64,000 nt of DNA from Halomarina pelagica (GCF_024228315.1 NZ_CP100454.1:1674001-1738000); one strand, 5' to 3'; positions 44,100-52,793 are shown, numbered from the stretch's first letter. The notes: generated from the letters alone by a model not told the origin. Translations and numbers: made by a program.

Positions 44100-44873
44100 C
44101 TACACCTCCCGGACGGTGACGGCCTCGTACGCAGAGAGGCCGTCGCAGAGGCGGTCGAACGCCGCCATCTCGTCGGCGAGGCGCATGCACGCCGGGTGGG
44201 CGAGCACCGTCGCGGTGCGGCCGGCCTCGCGGTGCTCGGCGACGGCGTCGAGCACCCACTCGACCCACTCGTCGGGGTGGACCGACTCGGTCCCGAAGGG
44301 CCCCTCGAACCCGTCCTCCTCGACGAACGCGGGGGTCCGGAAGGCGTGGTAGACGTGCTCGTGGTCGGGCGGCGTGTTCACCGGGACGACCGTCGGCCGC
44401 CCGCGCTCGACCGCTCCGGCCGGATCGACGACGTCCGAGAAGTGCGTGATCCCGTGGCTCGCGAGCAGGTCGGCCGTCTCGTCGTCGTGCCGGTAGGCGT
44501 GGTCGCGCCAGGAGCGGACCGTCGCGCCGCAGCCCTCCAGTGCGTCGATCGTCCGGCGGATCTCCCAGGCCTGGAACCGGCGGGGGCCGTTCCACGAGCC
44601 GGTGAGTCCGCGCCAGAGCTTGTGGACGGGGGTGCTGAAGGCGTAGTAGTTGTGACCGCCGATCTCCACGCCGTCGGCGGCGGCGAGCCGCTCGACCCGC
44701 GCCGGTTCCTCGCGGGCCGCCAGCCCCGTCAGGAACAGGGTGACCGGGAGGTCGTAGCTCGCCGCGATCTCGACGTACCCGAGGGTGGCGTCCACCTCCG
44801 ACGCCTCCAGGTACACCTGGTCGCGGGTGTCGAGCGACATGTGGTGGACGTCGCCCGTGAGACAGACCGTCAT
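44100..44873 (-). CDS. Polysaccharide deacetylase family protein
   Basis: 257 residues from ATG 44873, overlapping the stop of the upstream gene (ATGA). NodB-like fold: TGDVHHMSLD (metal-binding Asp and His), LPVTLFLTGLAA, VEIGGHNYYAF and the late VLAHPACMRLADEM. An odd feature is the insert SWNGPRRFQAWEIRRTIDALEGCGATVRSWRDHAYRHDDETADLL. It likely removes an acetyl group from a glycan made by this cluster. Co-transcribed with the phosphatase-superfamily gene. Confidence 0.85.
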   Translation of the reverse strand: MTVCLTGDVHHMSLDTRDQVYLEASEVDATLGYVEIAASYDLPVTLFLTGLAAREEPARVERLAAADGVEIGGHNYYAFSTPVHKLWRGLTGSWNGPRRFQAWEIRRTIDALEGCGATVRSWRDHAYRHDDETADLLASHGITHFSDVVDPAGAVERGRPTVVPVNTPPDHEHVYHAFRTPAFVEEDGFEGPFGTESVHPDEWVEWVLDAVAEHREAGRTATVLAHPACMRLADEMAAFDRLCDGLSAYEAVTVREV

Positions 44874-46378
44874 TCGAGGTAACCGAGGTCGGCGAGGCGG
44901 TCCTGTACGGACTCGTCCGACGCGGAGTCGTCGCCGCGCACGTCGATGGGGTCGCGGAGGGCGACCTCGTCGCCGAAGAGGTCGAGGCCCTCGCTGTCCA
45001 TGTCGGTCGGCACGGCGCTCCCGACGCTCCGGAGGACGGTCGGCGCGACGTCCGTGATCGAGACGGTGTCGTCGACGTCGCCCGAGACGGCGGGCCCGGC
45101 CGCGAGGAACAGCCCCGTCCGGACGTTCTCGGCCTCCCAGCGACCCGCCTCCGAGAAGACGGGGTTGTCGCCGATCGCGCCGCTCGTGTGGACGCCCTCG
45201 CGCTGGTCGAAGACGACGTTCGGTGCCTCGGGGACGTACGGCCCCGAGTAGGCCTCCTCGCGACGCAGCACCTCGCTCGCGACGGGGCGACCCGCCTCGT
45301 CCCGCAGGGCCTCGAGGTCGGCGATCAGGCGCTCGGTGGTCGCCTCGTCGTCGTCGAGGACGTAGATCAGGCCCTGACCGCTCGCGATGGCCGTCGAGCG
45401 CTCCCAGTCCACGCGGGCGAGTTTCTGCTCGCGCTTGAACCCGGACTCGTCGTCCGGGACGGCGTCCTTCAGGCGATCGGGCGCGAGTCGAACCACGAGG
45501 TCGTGGACGCCGAGGCGGTGGGCGAGCTGGGAGACGCGCTTCTTGTTCACCCCGAAGCGGCCGACGCGGTCCGTCGCGCTCCGCGTCGTCGCGAGGTAGC
45601 CCTCGCGCTCCAGCCAGCTGTTGGCGTGGAAGACGGTGTCGATGTCCGTACAGCCGTGGTCGGACATGAGCAGGAGCGTCGCCTCGGGGTACTCCTCGCG
45701 GATCGCGCCGACGTGCCGGTCGATGACCTGCCAGGCGCGGCGCGTTGGCGCGCCGCGCCAGAAGAAGTGCTGGAGGACGTTGACGTAGAAGACGGTGCAG
45801 TGGGCCACGTCCACGGGGCGCTCCTCCAGGAGGTCGCGGAACGTCGAGAGGCGGCGGTCGATGAGGTCGACGACGCGGTGGGCGGCGTCCACGTCGTCGC
45901 GGGCGGTGACGGGCGTCTCGGGGTGGAGGCGGTAGCCCTCGGCGTCGAGTTCGTCGCCGAGTTCCGGCGGGTGGGCGTAGCCCGACTGCTCGCTGCCGGG
46001 GCCCCCCGCGACCAGAAAGCCGTCGACCTCGAAGGGGGGGTAGGTCATCGGGACGTTCACGATCCCGGTCGTGTGACCGTCCTCGTTGAGGTAGTCCCAG
46101 TAGTTCGCGCCGTCGAACGATCGGGACGTGGGCGTCGTCAGCGTGCGAGAGCGGGTGTCGATCTTCTCCCACCAGAAGACGCCGAGCTTGCCGGGGTTCT
46201 TCCCCGTCGTGTAGCAGCGCCAGTTCGGGCAGGTGACGGGCGGCAGACAGCTCTGCATGTCGGCGTGTACGCCCTCCTCCCGTAACGCGGCGACGTTCGG
46301 GAGCGTCCCGTCCTCGAGCCACGGACGGAGGAGCGACCAGTTCGCGCCGTCCAGGCCCAAGACGATTGTCTCTGTCAT
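44870..46378 (-). CDS. Alkaline-phosphatase-superfamily (phosphodiesterase/nucleotide pyrophosphatase-like) protein
   Basis: 502 residues. Metal site Asp at the N-terminus (VLGLDGANWSLLRPW), nucleophile region LPPVTCPNWRCYTTGKNPGKLGVFWWE with a Thr candidate, and the second metal motif LLLMSDHGCTDIDTVFHANSWLEREG. This matches AP-superfamily proteins annotated as phosphodiesterases that often sit in glycan loci, some of which transfer or remove phospho-substituents. Strong TATA box at 46402-46413. Translation is coupled to the deacetylase. Confidence 0.86.
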   Translation of the reverse strand: MTETIVLGLDGANWSLLRPWLEDGTLPNVAALREEGVHADMQSCLPPVTCPNWRCYTTGKNPGKLGVFWWEKIDTRSRTLTTPTSRSFDGANYWDYLNEDGHTTGIVNVPMTYPPFEVDGFLVAGGPGSEQSGYAHPPELGDELDAEGYRLHPETPVTARDDVDAAHRVVDLIDRRLSTFRDLLEERPVDVAHCTVFYVNVLQHFFWRGAPTRRAWQVIDRHVGAIREEYPEATLLLMSDHGCTDIDTVFHANSWLEREGYLATTRSATDRVGRFGVNKKRVSQLAHRLGVHDLVVRLAPDRLKDAVPDDESGFKREQKLARVDWERSTAIASGQGLIYVLDDDEATTERLIADLEALRDEAGRPVASEVLRREEAYSGPYVPEAPNVVFDQREGVHTSGAIGDNPVFSEAGRWEAENVRTGLFLAAGPAVSGDVDDTVSITDVAPTVLRSVGSAVPTDMDSEGLDLFGDEVALRDPIDVRGDDSASDESVQDRLADLGYLE

Positions 46379-46401
46379 CCTACCCGCGTGGTAGGTCGGT
46401 T

Positions 46402-46413
46402 CGCTATAAACCG
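46402..46413 (-). promoter_or_regulatory. TATA box for the phosphodiesterase/deacetylase operon
   Basis: Minus-strand CGGTTTATAGCG, centred about 29 nt before the ATG at 46378, at the spacing expected for a leaderless transcript. Confidence 0.55.
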
Positions 46414-46423
46414 TTATTGGGCG

Positions 46424-47560
46424 TCAGGCGCGGAATCGCTCGTCGAAGGCGGCGTAGCGGGCTGTTACCGTGTCTCGAAGCTGCCGCTCGAACGCCGGGC
46501 GCGAGAAGGGGTCGGCGAGGTCGCGGTCCGCGTCGAACGGCTCCGCCTCGAAGCGCTCGACCGCCTCCCGGATCCCCGCCGGCGTCCCGTCGTGGAGCAG
46601 GCCGGTCCGGTCGTCGACGAACAGGCCGGGGAACCCCTCGTTCCGGGCGAGACACGCCGCGCCGCTGGCGACGGCCTCGATGGGGACGATGCCGAAGTCC
46701 TCCTGGACGCCGTTGAACGCGACCGCCCGGCAGGTCGCCAGGCGATCGTACTTCTCCTCGACGTCGACGAACCCGAGGTAGGTCATGTTCGGCGCGGCCT
46801 CGATGCGGTCGAGGACGGCGTCCGGGACGTCGCCCCGCGGCCCGACGAAGGCGAGGTCGCGGTCGAGGTCCTCGAACGCCGCGACGAGTTCGGGGACGCC
46901 CTTCTCGACGTCGAGGCGGCCGAGGTGGAGGTACTCGTCGCCGCGGTCGCGTTCGCGCTCCCGGGCCGCCGCGACGTCGATCGGCGGGTAGAGCACCTCC
47001 GCCTCGCGGTCGTAGTACTTCCAGATGCGCCGCGCGATGACCGGGCTGTTCGCGAGGTAGCCGTCGACGCGGGGGTCGAGCGCGCCGTCCCGGACGCGGA
47101 GGTAGCGCAACAGCGGCCGGGTGAGCGCGCCGGGCAGGGAGGCGGTTCGGTCGTGGTAGCGGTCGTAGAGCGTCCGCGGCGGCGAGTGACAGTAGTTGAG
47201 GTGCAGCGTCTCGTCGGGGGTGAGGACCGCCCGGGTGGTCGCGCCGCTGGTGACGAGCACGTCCGGCGGGCCGTAGGACCGCCAGTCGACGTCCTCCCAG
47301 AGGGCGTACTCGAAGAGGCGGTCGACGCGCGCCTGCGCCGACCGCAGGGGGGAGAGCGGGAGGTCGCGACAGACGTCGTGGAACTCGACGTGGTCGTACT
47401 CGCGGCGCGTGCGCTCGTCGGGCGGGCCGACGGTGTAGATGCGCTCGCAGCCGAGCGTCTCGGCGATCGCGACGGCGACCGCCTCCGCGCCCCCCGGGGA
47501 GTCGATCCCCCAGTGGGCGACGGCGACCGACAGGTCCTCGACATCGACGGGCGACGACAT
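46424..47560 (-). CDS. GT4-family glycosyltransferase
   Basis: 378 residues from ATG 47560. GT-B fold: VAVAHWGIDSPGGAEAVAVAIAETLG at the N-terminus, NYCHSPPRTLYDRYH in the middle, C-terminal HLGRLDVEKGVPELVAAFEDL and NGVQEDFGIVPIEAVASGAACLARNEGFPGLFVDDRTGLL with the E-x7-E-type donor site. Belongs to the WbaZ/mannosyltransferase-like group by appearance. Sits on the minus strand behind the phosphodiesterase promoter, transcribed from its own. Confidence 0.92.
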   Translation of the reverse strand: MSSPVDVEDLSVAVAHWGIDSPGGAEAVAVAIAETLGCERIYTVGPPDERTRREYDHVEFHDVCRDLPLSPLRSAQARVDRLFEYALWEDVDWRSYGPPDVLVTSGATTRAVLTPDETLHLNYCHSPPRTLYDRYHDRTASLPGALTRPLLRYLRVRDGALDPRVDGYLANSPVIARRIWKYYDREAEVLYPPIDVAAARERERDRGDEYLHLGRLDVEKGVPELVAAFEDLDRDLAFVGPRGDVPDAVLDRIEAAPNMTYLGFVDVEEKYDRLATCRAVAFNGVQEDFGIVPIEAVASGAACLARNEGFPGLFVDDRTGLLHDGTPAGIREAVERFEAEPFDADRDLADPFSRPAFERQLRDTVTARYAAFDERFRA

Positions 47561-47692
47561 GCACGACCGTGCGCGGAGGCGGAGCAAAAGGTCACCGGCA
47601 GGCGAGCGGCGCGCGACGAGGGTGCGACTTCCCGACGGTCGGCGGCGCGACCGACCACCACGGCTAAGGACCATCTGGTTGTACCACGCGGT

Positions 47693-48715
47693 ATGACAGA
47701 CCTGGGTAAGGTAGACCGGGAGTTCTTCGACGAGTACATCTACCCGCACCTCGGCGCGGACCGCGAGGACGTGCTGCTCGCCCCGCAGCACGGGGTGGAC
47801 TTCGGGGCCATCGACGTGGGCGGGAAGGCGGTCGCGATGGCGACCGATCCGGTGTTCGTCATGCCCTCGCTCGGCTTCGAGCGGGCGGCGTGGTTCGCGT
47901 TCCACATCCTCGTGAGCGACGTGGCGGTCTCCGGCCTCGCGCCGACGCACCTCAGCATCGACTTCAACCTCCCGCCGGAGATCACCGACGAGCAGTTCGC
48001 CACCGTCTGGGAGACGATGGACGCCGAGGCGCGCGACCTGGGCGTGAGCGTCGTCACCGGTCACACCGCCCGCTACGAGGGGTGCAACTACCCGATGGTC
48101 GGCGGCGCGACCGCCATCGCCGTGGGCGAGCACGACGACCTCGTCCGGCCGGACGGGGCGCGCGTCGGCGACCGCGTCGTCGTGACGAAGGGACCCGCAG
48201 TCGAGGCGACGGGCCTGCTCTCGATCCAGTTCGAGGACCTCATGCGCGGGGAGGTGCCCGACGACGAGATCGAGGCCGCCCAGGAGCGCTTCTACGACAT
48301 GTCCCCGGTGCGCGACGCGCTCGTCGCCGCGGCGGCCGCCCCCGTCAGCGCGATGCACGACGCCACCGAGTGCGGCGTCTACGGCGGGTGCTACGAGATC
48401 GCACGCGCCGCGGGCGTCGGCATCGAACTCGAGCGCGACCCGATCCCCGTCCTCCCCGGCGTGGAGGCGACCTGCGAGTTCTTCGACGTCGACCCGTGGG
48501 CGTCGATCAGCGAGGGGACGCTCCTGCTCACGGTGCCCGAGGAGGGTGTGGACGACGTGCTCGACGCGCTCGACGCCGAGGGCGTCCCCGCCGCCGACGC
48601 GGGCCGGGTGGTCGAGGGCTCCGGGCTGGTCGTGGACGGCGAGCCGACCGACCACCCCGGCGCGGATCCCTACTGGGCCGCGGTCGCGGAGAACCTGCCG
48701 AAGCTGGAGGAGTAG
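47693..48715 (+). CDS. AIR synthase/HypE/ThiL-superfamily protein
   Basis: 340 residues from ATG 47693. PurM-like two-domain fold: N-terminal AVAMATDPVFVMPSLGFERAAWFAFHILVSDVAVSGLAPTH with the ATP/metal Asp, VTGHTARYEGCNYPMVGGATAIAVG, and a C-terminal glycine-rich part (HDATECGVYGGCYEIARAAGVGIEL). It resembles HypE-type proteins, but no hydrogenase or other hyp genes are present, so its substrate is unknown. These archaeal family members are often annotated only as AIR-synthase-related. Single gene. Confidence 0.85.
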   Translation: MTDLGKVDREFFDEYIYPHLGADREDVLLAPQHGVDFGAIDVGGKAVAMATDPVFVMPSLGFERAAWFAFHILVSDVAVSGLAPTHLSIDFNLPPEITDEQFATVWETMDAEARDLGVSVVTGHTARYEGCNYPMVGGATAIAVGEHDDLVRPDGARVGDRVVVTKGPAVEATGLLSIQFEDLMRGEVPDDEIEAAQERFYDMSPVRDALVAAAAAPVSAMHDATECGVYGGCYEIARAAGVGIELERDPIPVLPGVEATCEFFDVDPWASISEGTLLLTVPEEGVDDVLDALDAEGVPAADAGRVVEGSGLVVDGEPTDHPGADPYWAAVAENLPKLEE

Positions 48716-48782
48716 CGTCGTTCGCGTGGACCGGGATGTGCACAGCGGACGAGAGCGTTCGATCCTCCCCACCCCACGAGCG

Positions 48783-48794
48783 CGTTCCGGAACG
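48783..48794. promoter_or_regulatory. 12-bp palindrome upstream of toxin-antitoxin pair
   Basis: CGTTCCGGAACG, perfectly symmetric, about 75 nt before the antitoxin start; candidate autoregulatory operator. Confidence 0.35.
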
Positions 48795-48796
48795 AG

Positions 48797-48837
48797 ATGG
48801 GACATGGAGTATCTCATGCGTGCATTTCATGTCTCAT
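48797..48837. promoter_or_regulatory. Imperfect inverted repeat upstream of toxin-antitoxin pair
   Basis: Arms ATGGGACATG (48797-48806) and CATGTCTCAT (48828-48837) match at 9 of 10 positions, and the interior contains GAGTATCTC and ATGCGTGCAT, themselves symmetric. A nested structure this close to an RHH antitoxin gene suggests the antitoxin's own operator. Confidence 0.45.
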
Positions 48838-48869
48838 GAACCAGTATCGGACGGTAGAGGGGAGTGACC

Positions 48870-49196
48870 GTGAGCAGCGACGATTCCAAACACGTCCAGA
48901 CCGAACTGAGCGGCGAGGAGTACGAGCGATTCCGGACGTTCGCCAGAGAGCGGGGGCTGACCGTCAAGGAAGCCAGCCGGGAGGCCCTCGTCGGGTGGGT
49001 CGAACGCCAGCGGCAAGCCGACCCGAACGACCGGGCGTTCACCGTCCTCGACGAACTCGACGACGCGTCGCTCCCGGCGATGGCGGAGACGGACGCGCGA
49101 CGAGAGGACGACCTCGTCGACGAGTGGCGCGGTACCGACGTCGAGTTCACGCTCGCCGACGACCCGGCTGGACGACACGGTCAGTCCGATGGGTGA
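48870..49196 (+). CDS. Ribbon-helix-helix antitoxin-like protein
   Basis: 108 residues from GTG 48870, chosen because GAGGGGAG ends 5 nt before it; GTG 48864 is also in frame. Residues about 8-50 (HVQTELSGEEYERFRTFARERGLTVKEASREALVGWV) look like an RHH DNA-binding domain; the C-terminal half is acidic and probably covers the toxin. It overlaps the PIN gene by 8 nt. Acts as antitoxin and repressor by analogy with VapB; not proven. Confidence 0.75.
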   Translation: MSSDDSKHVQTELSGEEYERFRTFARERGLTVKEASREALVGWVERQRQADPNDRAFTVLDELDDASLPAMAETDARREDDLVDEWRGTDVEFTLADDPAGRHGQSDG

Positions 49197-49689
49197 ACCG
49201 GTCGAGACGCCGATAGGGACCATCACGGCCGAGCACTTTCGACCGGGGCACGTCCGCCACCAGGTGATGGTCGGGCCGAAGTTCCTCTACACCCTGTTCA
49301 ACCCGCGTGATCGAATGCACGGCCTCTCACGGGCATTCATGGCGTTCGTCCGCGACGGTGACCTTCCCTACCGTCGCCTCGTCGTGAACGAACACATCGT
49401 GGACGAAGCCGCCACCCGGTTGAAGAAGCAGGCGTCGACGCGGAACTCGATCAGATTCGTGACGACGCTCGACGAGAGCACGGTCTATCGGCTCGAACAC
49501 GTCTCGGAAGTAGCGTTCGAGAACGCGAAGACTACCTTCACCGAGTGGACCGATCTGAACGCCTCGTTCACGGATTTCGTCGTCGCGGCCCACATGGACG
49601 AGTTGGAGGTCGATCACATCGTTACGTACGACCGCCACTACGACGCGTTCGACGTGACGACGCTCCCGTATCACGACCGACGTCCGTAG
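49189..49689 (+). CDS. PIN-domain toxin-like protein with atypical active site
   Basis: 166 residues. The C-terminal part looks like a PIN ribonuclease: VVNEHIVDEAATRL (acidic site 2), NASFTDFVVAAHMDELEVDHIVTYDRHYDAF (Asp sites 3 and 4). The N-terminal strand that normally has D-x-N reads VMVGPKFLYTL, with Gly and Lys in place of the catalytic Asp and Asn. So the protein is either inactive, uses another residue, or differs from my alignment. Paired with the RHH gene upstream. Confidence 0.75.
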   Translation: MGEPVETPIGTITAEHFRPGHVRHQVMVGPKFLYTLFNPRDRMHGLSRAFMAFVRDGDLPYRRLVVNEHIVDEAATRLKKQASTRNSIRFVTTLDESTVYRLEHVSEVAFENAKTTFTEWTDLNASFTDFVVAAHMDELEVDHIVTYDRHYDAFDVTTLPYHDRRP

Positions 49690-49766
49690 CTGCATCGACC
49701 GAACCTGTATCGATCGCTCTCTGGACGGGACGTCGTTCGAAGAGGTTACCGAACGCGACCACCGCA

Positions 49767-49775
49767 CACTATACC
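49767..49775 (+). promoter_or_regulatory. TATA box for thiD-thiN
   Basis: CACTATACC, centred about 29 nt before the ATG at 49800; leaderless spacing. No TPP riboswitch fold is evident. Confidence 0.5.
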
Positions 49776-49799
49776 TACGTGGTAACCCCATCTCGACGC

Positions 49800-51140
49800 A
49801 TGCGACAGTCAGCACCCGTCACCCGCCCCGTGACGCTCACCATCGCGGGCAGCGACTCCGGCGGCGGCGCGGGCATCCAGGCGGACCTGAAGACGGCAGA
49901 GGCGTTCGGCGCGTTCGGGACGAGCGTCATCGCGGCCACGACGGCACAGAACACCCGGGGGGTCACGGGCGTGCACGTCCTCCCCCTCGAGCACGTCGAG
50001 GCGCAGCTCGACGCCGTGCTCTCGGACTTCGAGATCGGCGCGGCCAAGACGGGGATGCTCGCCACCGCGGAGGTGGTCGAGACGGTCGCCGACTACGCCG
50101 CCGACTTCGACTTCCCGCTGGTGGTCGACCCGGTGATGGTCGCCACCTCGGGCGACCGCCTGCTGGCCGAGGCGGCCGAGGCGGCATACGAGGCGCTGAT
50201 CGCCGAGGCCGCGGTGGTGACGCCGAACGCAGACGAGGTCGAAGTGCTCGTCGGCGAGCGCCCGGAGACGGCGGCCGACGCGCGCGAGGCGGGCGAGGCG
50301 CTGCTCGACCTCGGCGCGGACGCGGCGCTCGTGAAGGGCGGGCACCTCGACACCGGCGACGAGGTGGTGGACGTGCTCGTCGCCCCGGATCGCGTCGAGA
50401 CGTACCGCCACCCGCGCGTGGACACCGACGCGACTCACGGCTCGGGGTGCACGCTGGCGAGCGCGGTCGCGGCCCGCCTCGCGCACGGCGACGATCCCTT
50501 CGCCGCCGTCGAGCGCGCGACCGACTTCATGGAGCGGGCCGTCCGGTACCACCACGCCGTCGGCGAGGGCCCGGGAGCGGTCCACCACCTCGCGGCGCTG
50601 CGCGAGCGCGCCGACCGGCAGCGCACCGCGACGGCGGTCGAGGGGATCGCGCGCGACCTCCTCCGGGAGGGCGAGCGCGTCCGCGCGCTCGTCCCGGAGG
50701 TGGGGACGAACGTCGCCGGGGCGACCCCCTACGCCGAGGGAGTCGATGAGATCGCCGCGGTCGACGGGCGGATCCGGCGGACGGTAGACGGGATCGGTCC
50801 GGCGGGAGGCGCGCGTTTCGGGGCGTCCGAGCACGTCGCGCGCGTGCTGCTGGCCGCCCGGGAGTTCGACCCGGCGCTCCGATTCGCGCTGAACGTCCGG
50901 TACGGCGACGACGTGCGGGCGGCGATCGACGCGCTCGGGTGGTCGGTCGCCGTCGCGAGCGGGGAGACGGGCTACGAGGAGGGCGTAGCGGGGGCGTTCG
51001 ACGGGGGGGAGACGCCAGACGCGATCGCCTTCGAGGCGGGCGTCGGCCGCGAGGCGACGGCGGTCCTGTTCGCCGAGGGCGCGGCGGCGCTGACCGAACG
51101 CGCGCTGTCGCTCGCGAACGCGGTCGCGAAGAACGGGTGA
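49800..51140 (+). CDS. thiDN: Bifunctional HMP/HMP-P kinase ThiD fused to ThiN (thiamine phosphate synthase)
   Basis: 446 residues from ATG 49800. Residues 10-260 are Thi[20 protein letters not shown] at the N-terminus, [47 protein letters not shown] and [23 protein letters not shown]. Residues about 275-446 are ThiN ([44 protein letters not shown]), the archaeal replacement for ThiE. Together they phosphorylate HMP and join it to the thiazole phosphate to give thiamine monophosphate. Single gene. Confidence 0.94.
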   Translation: MRQSAPVTRPVTLTIAGSDSGGGAGIQADLKTAEAFGAFGTSVIAATTAQNTRGVTGVHVLPLEHVEAQLDAVLSDFEIGAAKTGMLATAEVVETVADYAADFDFPLVVDPVMVATSGDRLLAEAAEAAYEALIAEAAVVTPNADEVEVLVGERPETAADAREAGEALLDLGADAALVKGGHLDTGDEVVDVLVAPDRVETYRHPRVDTDATHGSGCTLASAVAARLAHGDDPFAAVERATDFMERAVRYHHAVGEGPGAVHHLAALRERADRQRTATAVEGIARDLLREGERVRALVPEVGTNVAGATPYAEGVDEIAAVDGRIRRTVDGIGPAGGARFGASEHVARVLLAAREFDPALRFALNVRYGDDVRAAIDALGWSVAVASGETGYEEGVAGAFDGGETPDAIAFEAGVGREATAVLFAEGAAALTERALSLANAVAKNG

Positions 51141-51318
51141 GAGCCGAACGTCGTCGACCTCGTGACCCCCGGGCGCGAGCCAGGCGGAGGCGCTGTCGTA
51201 CTCGGGGGACGAGGGAGCCGTGATCCCGTACCTCTCGCTCTGATCCGAACGCTTATCCCATTCCTGGCGACAGTGGGGCGTAGAGCTGACCGATGACCCG
51301 CTCCTCTCGCTTCTGAGC

Positions 51319-51347
51319 CGCTCGACGCGTTACTGGCGCGTCGAGCG
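51319..51347. repeat. 11-bp perfect stem-loop upstream of GNAT gene
   Basis: CGCTCGACGCG and CGCGTCGAGCG flank a 7-nt loop (TTACTGG). With one bulge the stem extends by GAG/CTC. It is 54 nt before the GNAT start and about 180 nt after thiDN. A terminator, an RNA leader element or a remnant of a mobile element are possible. Confidence 0.6.
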
Positions 51348-51401
51348 CTCAGCGCGCGCTATCGCCGCACCGCCAGCCGACCGACCATCGAGAGGACAGT
51401 A

Positions 51402-51971
51402 ATGCCAGGACCGACGTTCATCGAATGCGACCGTATAGAGTTGAAGACGATCGAGGAGGAGGACCTCCCGTTCCTCCGGGAGGGGGTGAACCACCCCGAC
51501 GTGCGCCGGTACATCGACGTCTTCCGGACGCCGCACACCGAGGAGCGCTACCGCGAGGAGCTGTGGCCCATAGAGACGGGCGACGACGGCGTCTCGCTGC
51601 TCGCGGTCCCGCGCGAGGGCGAGCGCGCGGGCGACCCGGTCGGGTCGGTGCAGCTGTACCCGATCGACCACGCCCGCGGGTGGGCGAACATCGGCGTCTG
51701 GTTCCACCCGAAGGTGTGGGGGAAGGGGTACGCCCTCGACGCCTGCGCGCACCTCCTCGACTACGGGTTCCGCCGCCTGCGTCTGCACCGGATCTCCGCG
51801 AGCGCGATGGCCCCCAACGAGGCGTCCGTCGCGCTCTGCGAGCGCCTCGGGTTCGTGCACGAGGGGACCGTCCGCGAGACCAGTTTCGTCGACGGGGAGC
51901 GCGTCGACGACGAGAGCTACGGGCTCCTTGTCCACGAGTGGGAGGGGCCGGAGGCGGTCCTCGGGGGATGA
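51402..51971 (+). CDS. GNAT acetyltransferase, RimJ/RimL type
   Basis: 189 residues. The fold begins FIECDRIELKTIEEEDLPFLREGVN; the CoA loop is VWFHPKVWGKGYALDACAHLLDYGFRRL (about 106-133) with G-K-G-Y-A; it is followed by HRISASAMAPNEASVALCERLGFVHEG. RimL-like enzymes acetylate N-termini of ribosomal proteins or other amines. The closest neighbour is the hairpin upstream. Substrate unknown. Confidence 0.9.
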   Translation: MPGPTFIECDRIELKTIEEEDLPFLREGVNHPDVRRYIDVFRTPHTEERYREELWPIETGDDGVSLLAVPREGERAGDPVGSVQLYPIDHARGWANIGVWFHPKVWGKGYALDACAHLLDYGFRRLRLHRISASAMAPNEASVALCERLGFVHEGTVRETSFVDGERVDDESYGLLVHEWEGPEAVLGG

Positions 51972-52100
51972 CCTCGACGGCGTAGCGAGGCGGGAACCCC
52001 CACCGAGGGCACGCTTCCGCGCCGCCTTCCCTGATTCGCGCGGACGTTGACGCTCCCACCCGCGACCGCCACGGGGACGCATCGAAGTCGACGCGAACGT

Positions 52101-52120
52101 TTTGTGTCCGGGCGCACAAA
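52101..52120. promoter_or_regulatory. Inverted-repeat operator at vapBC
   Basis: TTTGTG-TCCGGGCG-CACAAA, 6-bp perfect arms, ends 8 nt before the antitoxin ATG at 52129. The AT-rich arms also sit where the promoter should be, so bound VapBC would block transcription. Confidence 0.5.
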
Positions 52121-52128
52121 GACGCACC

Positions 52129-52395
52129 ATGGGAACGAAGACGATCGGCCTCGACGACGAGGCCTACGAGCGCCTGAGGGCGGAGAAGCTGGAGGACGAG
52201 AGCTTCAGCGACACGGTCAAGCGGCTCACGGAGGCGGTGGCGGCCGACTGGCGACACGGGTTCGGGAGGTACGGCGACGAGGACGGCGAGCGACTCGAAG
52301 CCGCCGTCGCCGCCTCGCGGCGACGAACCGGGGAGGGGCTGTCGGAACGTCAGCGGCGGGTGCTGGAGACGTTCGTCGAGCGTGACGAGGAGTGA
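52129..52395 (+). CDS. vapB: VapB-family antitoxin
   Basis: 88 residues from ATG 52129. It begins MGTKTIGLDDEAYERLRAEKLEDESFSDTVKRLTEAV, the archaeal VapB/DUF217 N-terminal domain (beta strand and two helices, AbrB/RHH-like binding). The C-terminal half is acidic and helical (ERQRRVLETFVERDEE) and should wrap the toxin. Overlaps the toxin gene by 4 nt (GTGA). Operator lies directly upstream. Confidence 0.85.
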   Translation: MGTKTIGLDDEAYERLRAEKLEDESFSDTVKRLTEAVAADWRHGFGRYGDEDGERLEAAVAASRRRTGEGLSERQRRVLETFVERDEE

Positions 52396-52793
52396 AGCTG
52401 CTCGACAGTACGTTCCTCGTCCACTACCTCCGCGGCGAGGACGCCGTCGCCGACTATCTCGCGGCTCACGAGGACGAGGAACTGGTGACGACGAGCGTCG
52501 ACCTGAAGGAGATCGCGGTCGGCGAGCACCTGATCGGCGATCCGACGAGGGAAGAGCTCCTGGCGGACTTCCGGTGGCTCCGGATCGTCCCGTTCGACGC
52601 GAACCACGCGTACGTCGCCGGTAAGTTGGAGGCAACGCTTCGCGACGATCCGGGGATCAACCGCGACGGCATCAACGCGCTCGCGGGCGATCTCCTCATC
52701 GCCGCCGTGGCGCGAGATCTCGGGGCGACCGTCGTGACGCGCAATCCGGCGGACTTCGAGCGGTTCGAGGGCGTCGCCGTCGAGACGTACTGA
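52392..52793 (+). CDS. vapC: VapC PIN-domain toxin
   Basis: 133 residues from GTG 52392. All four PIN acidic positions are present: Asp5 in LLDSTFLVHYL, Glu in SVDLKEIAVGEHL, Asp in ALAGDLLIAAVARD, and Asp in TRNPADFERF. VapC toxins cleave tRNA or rRNA when free of VapB. It is separated from mutS by about 80 nt including a TATA-like CGTTTTGC. Confidence 0.9.
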   Translation: MKLLDSTFLVHYLRGEDAVADYLAAHEDEELVTTSVDLKEIAVGEHLIGDPTREELLADFRWLRIVPFDANHAYVAGKLEATLRDDPGINRDGINALAGDLLIAAVARDLGATVVTRNPADFERFEGVAVETY

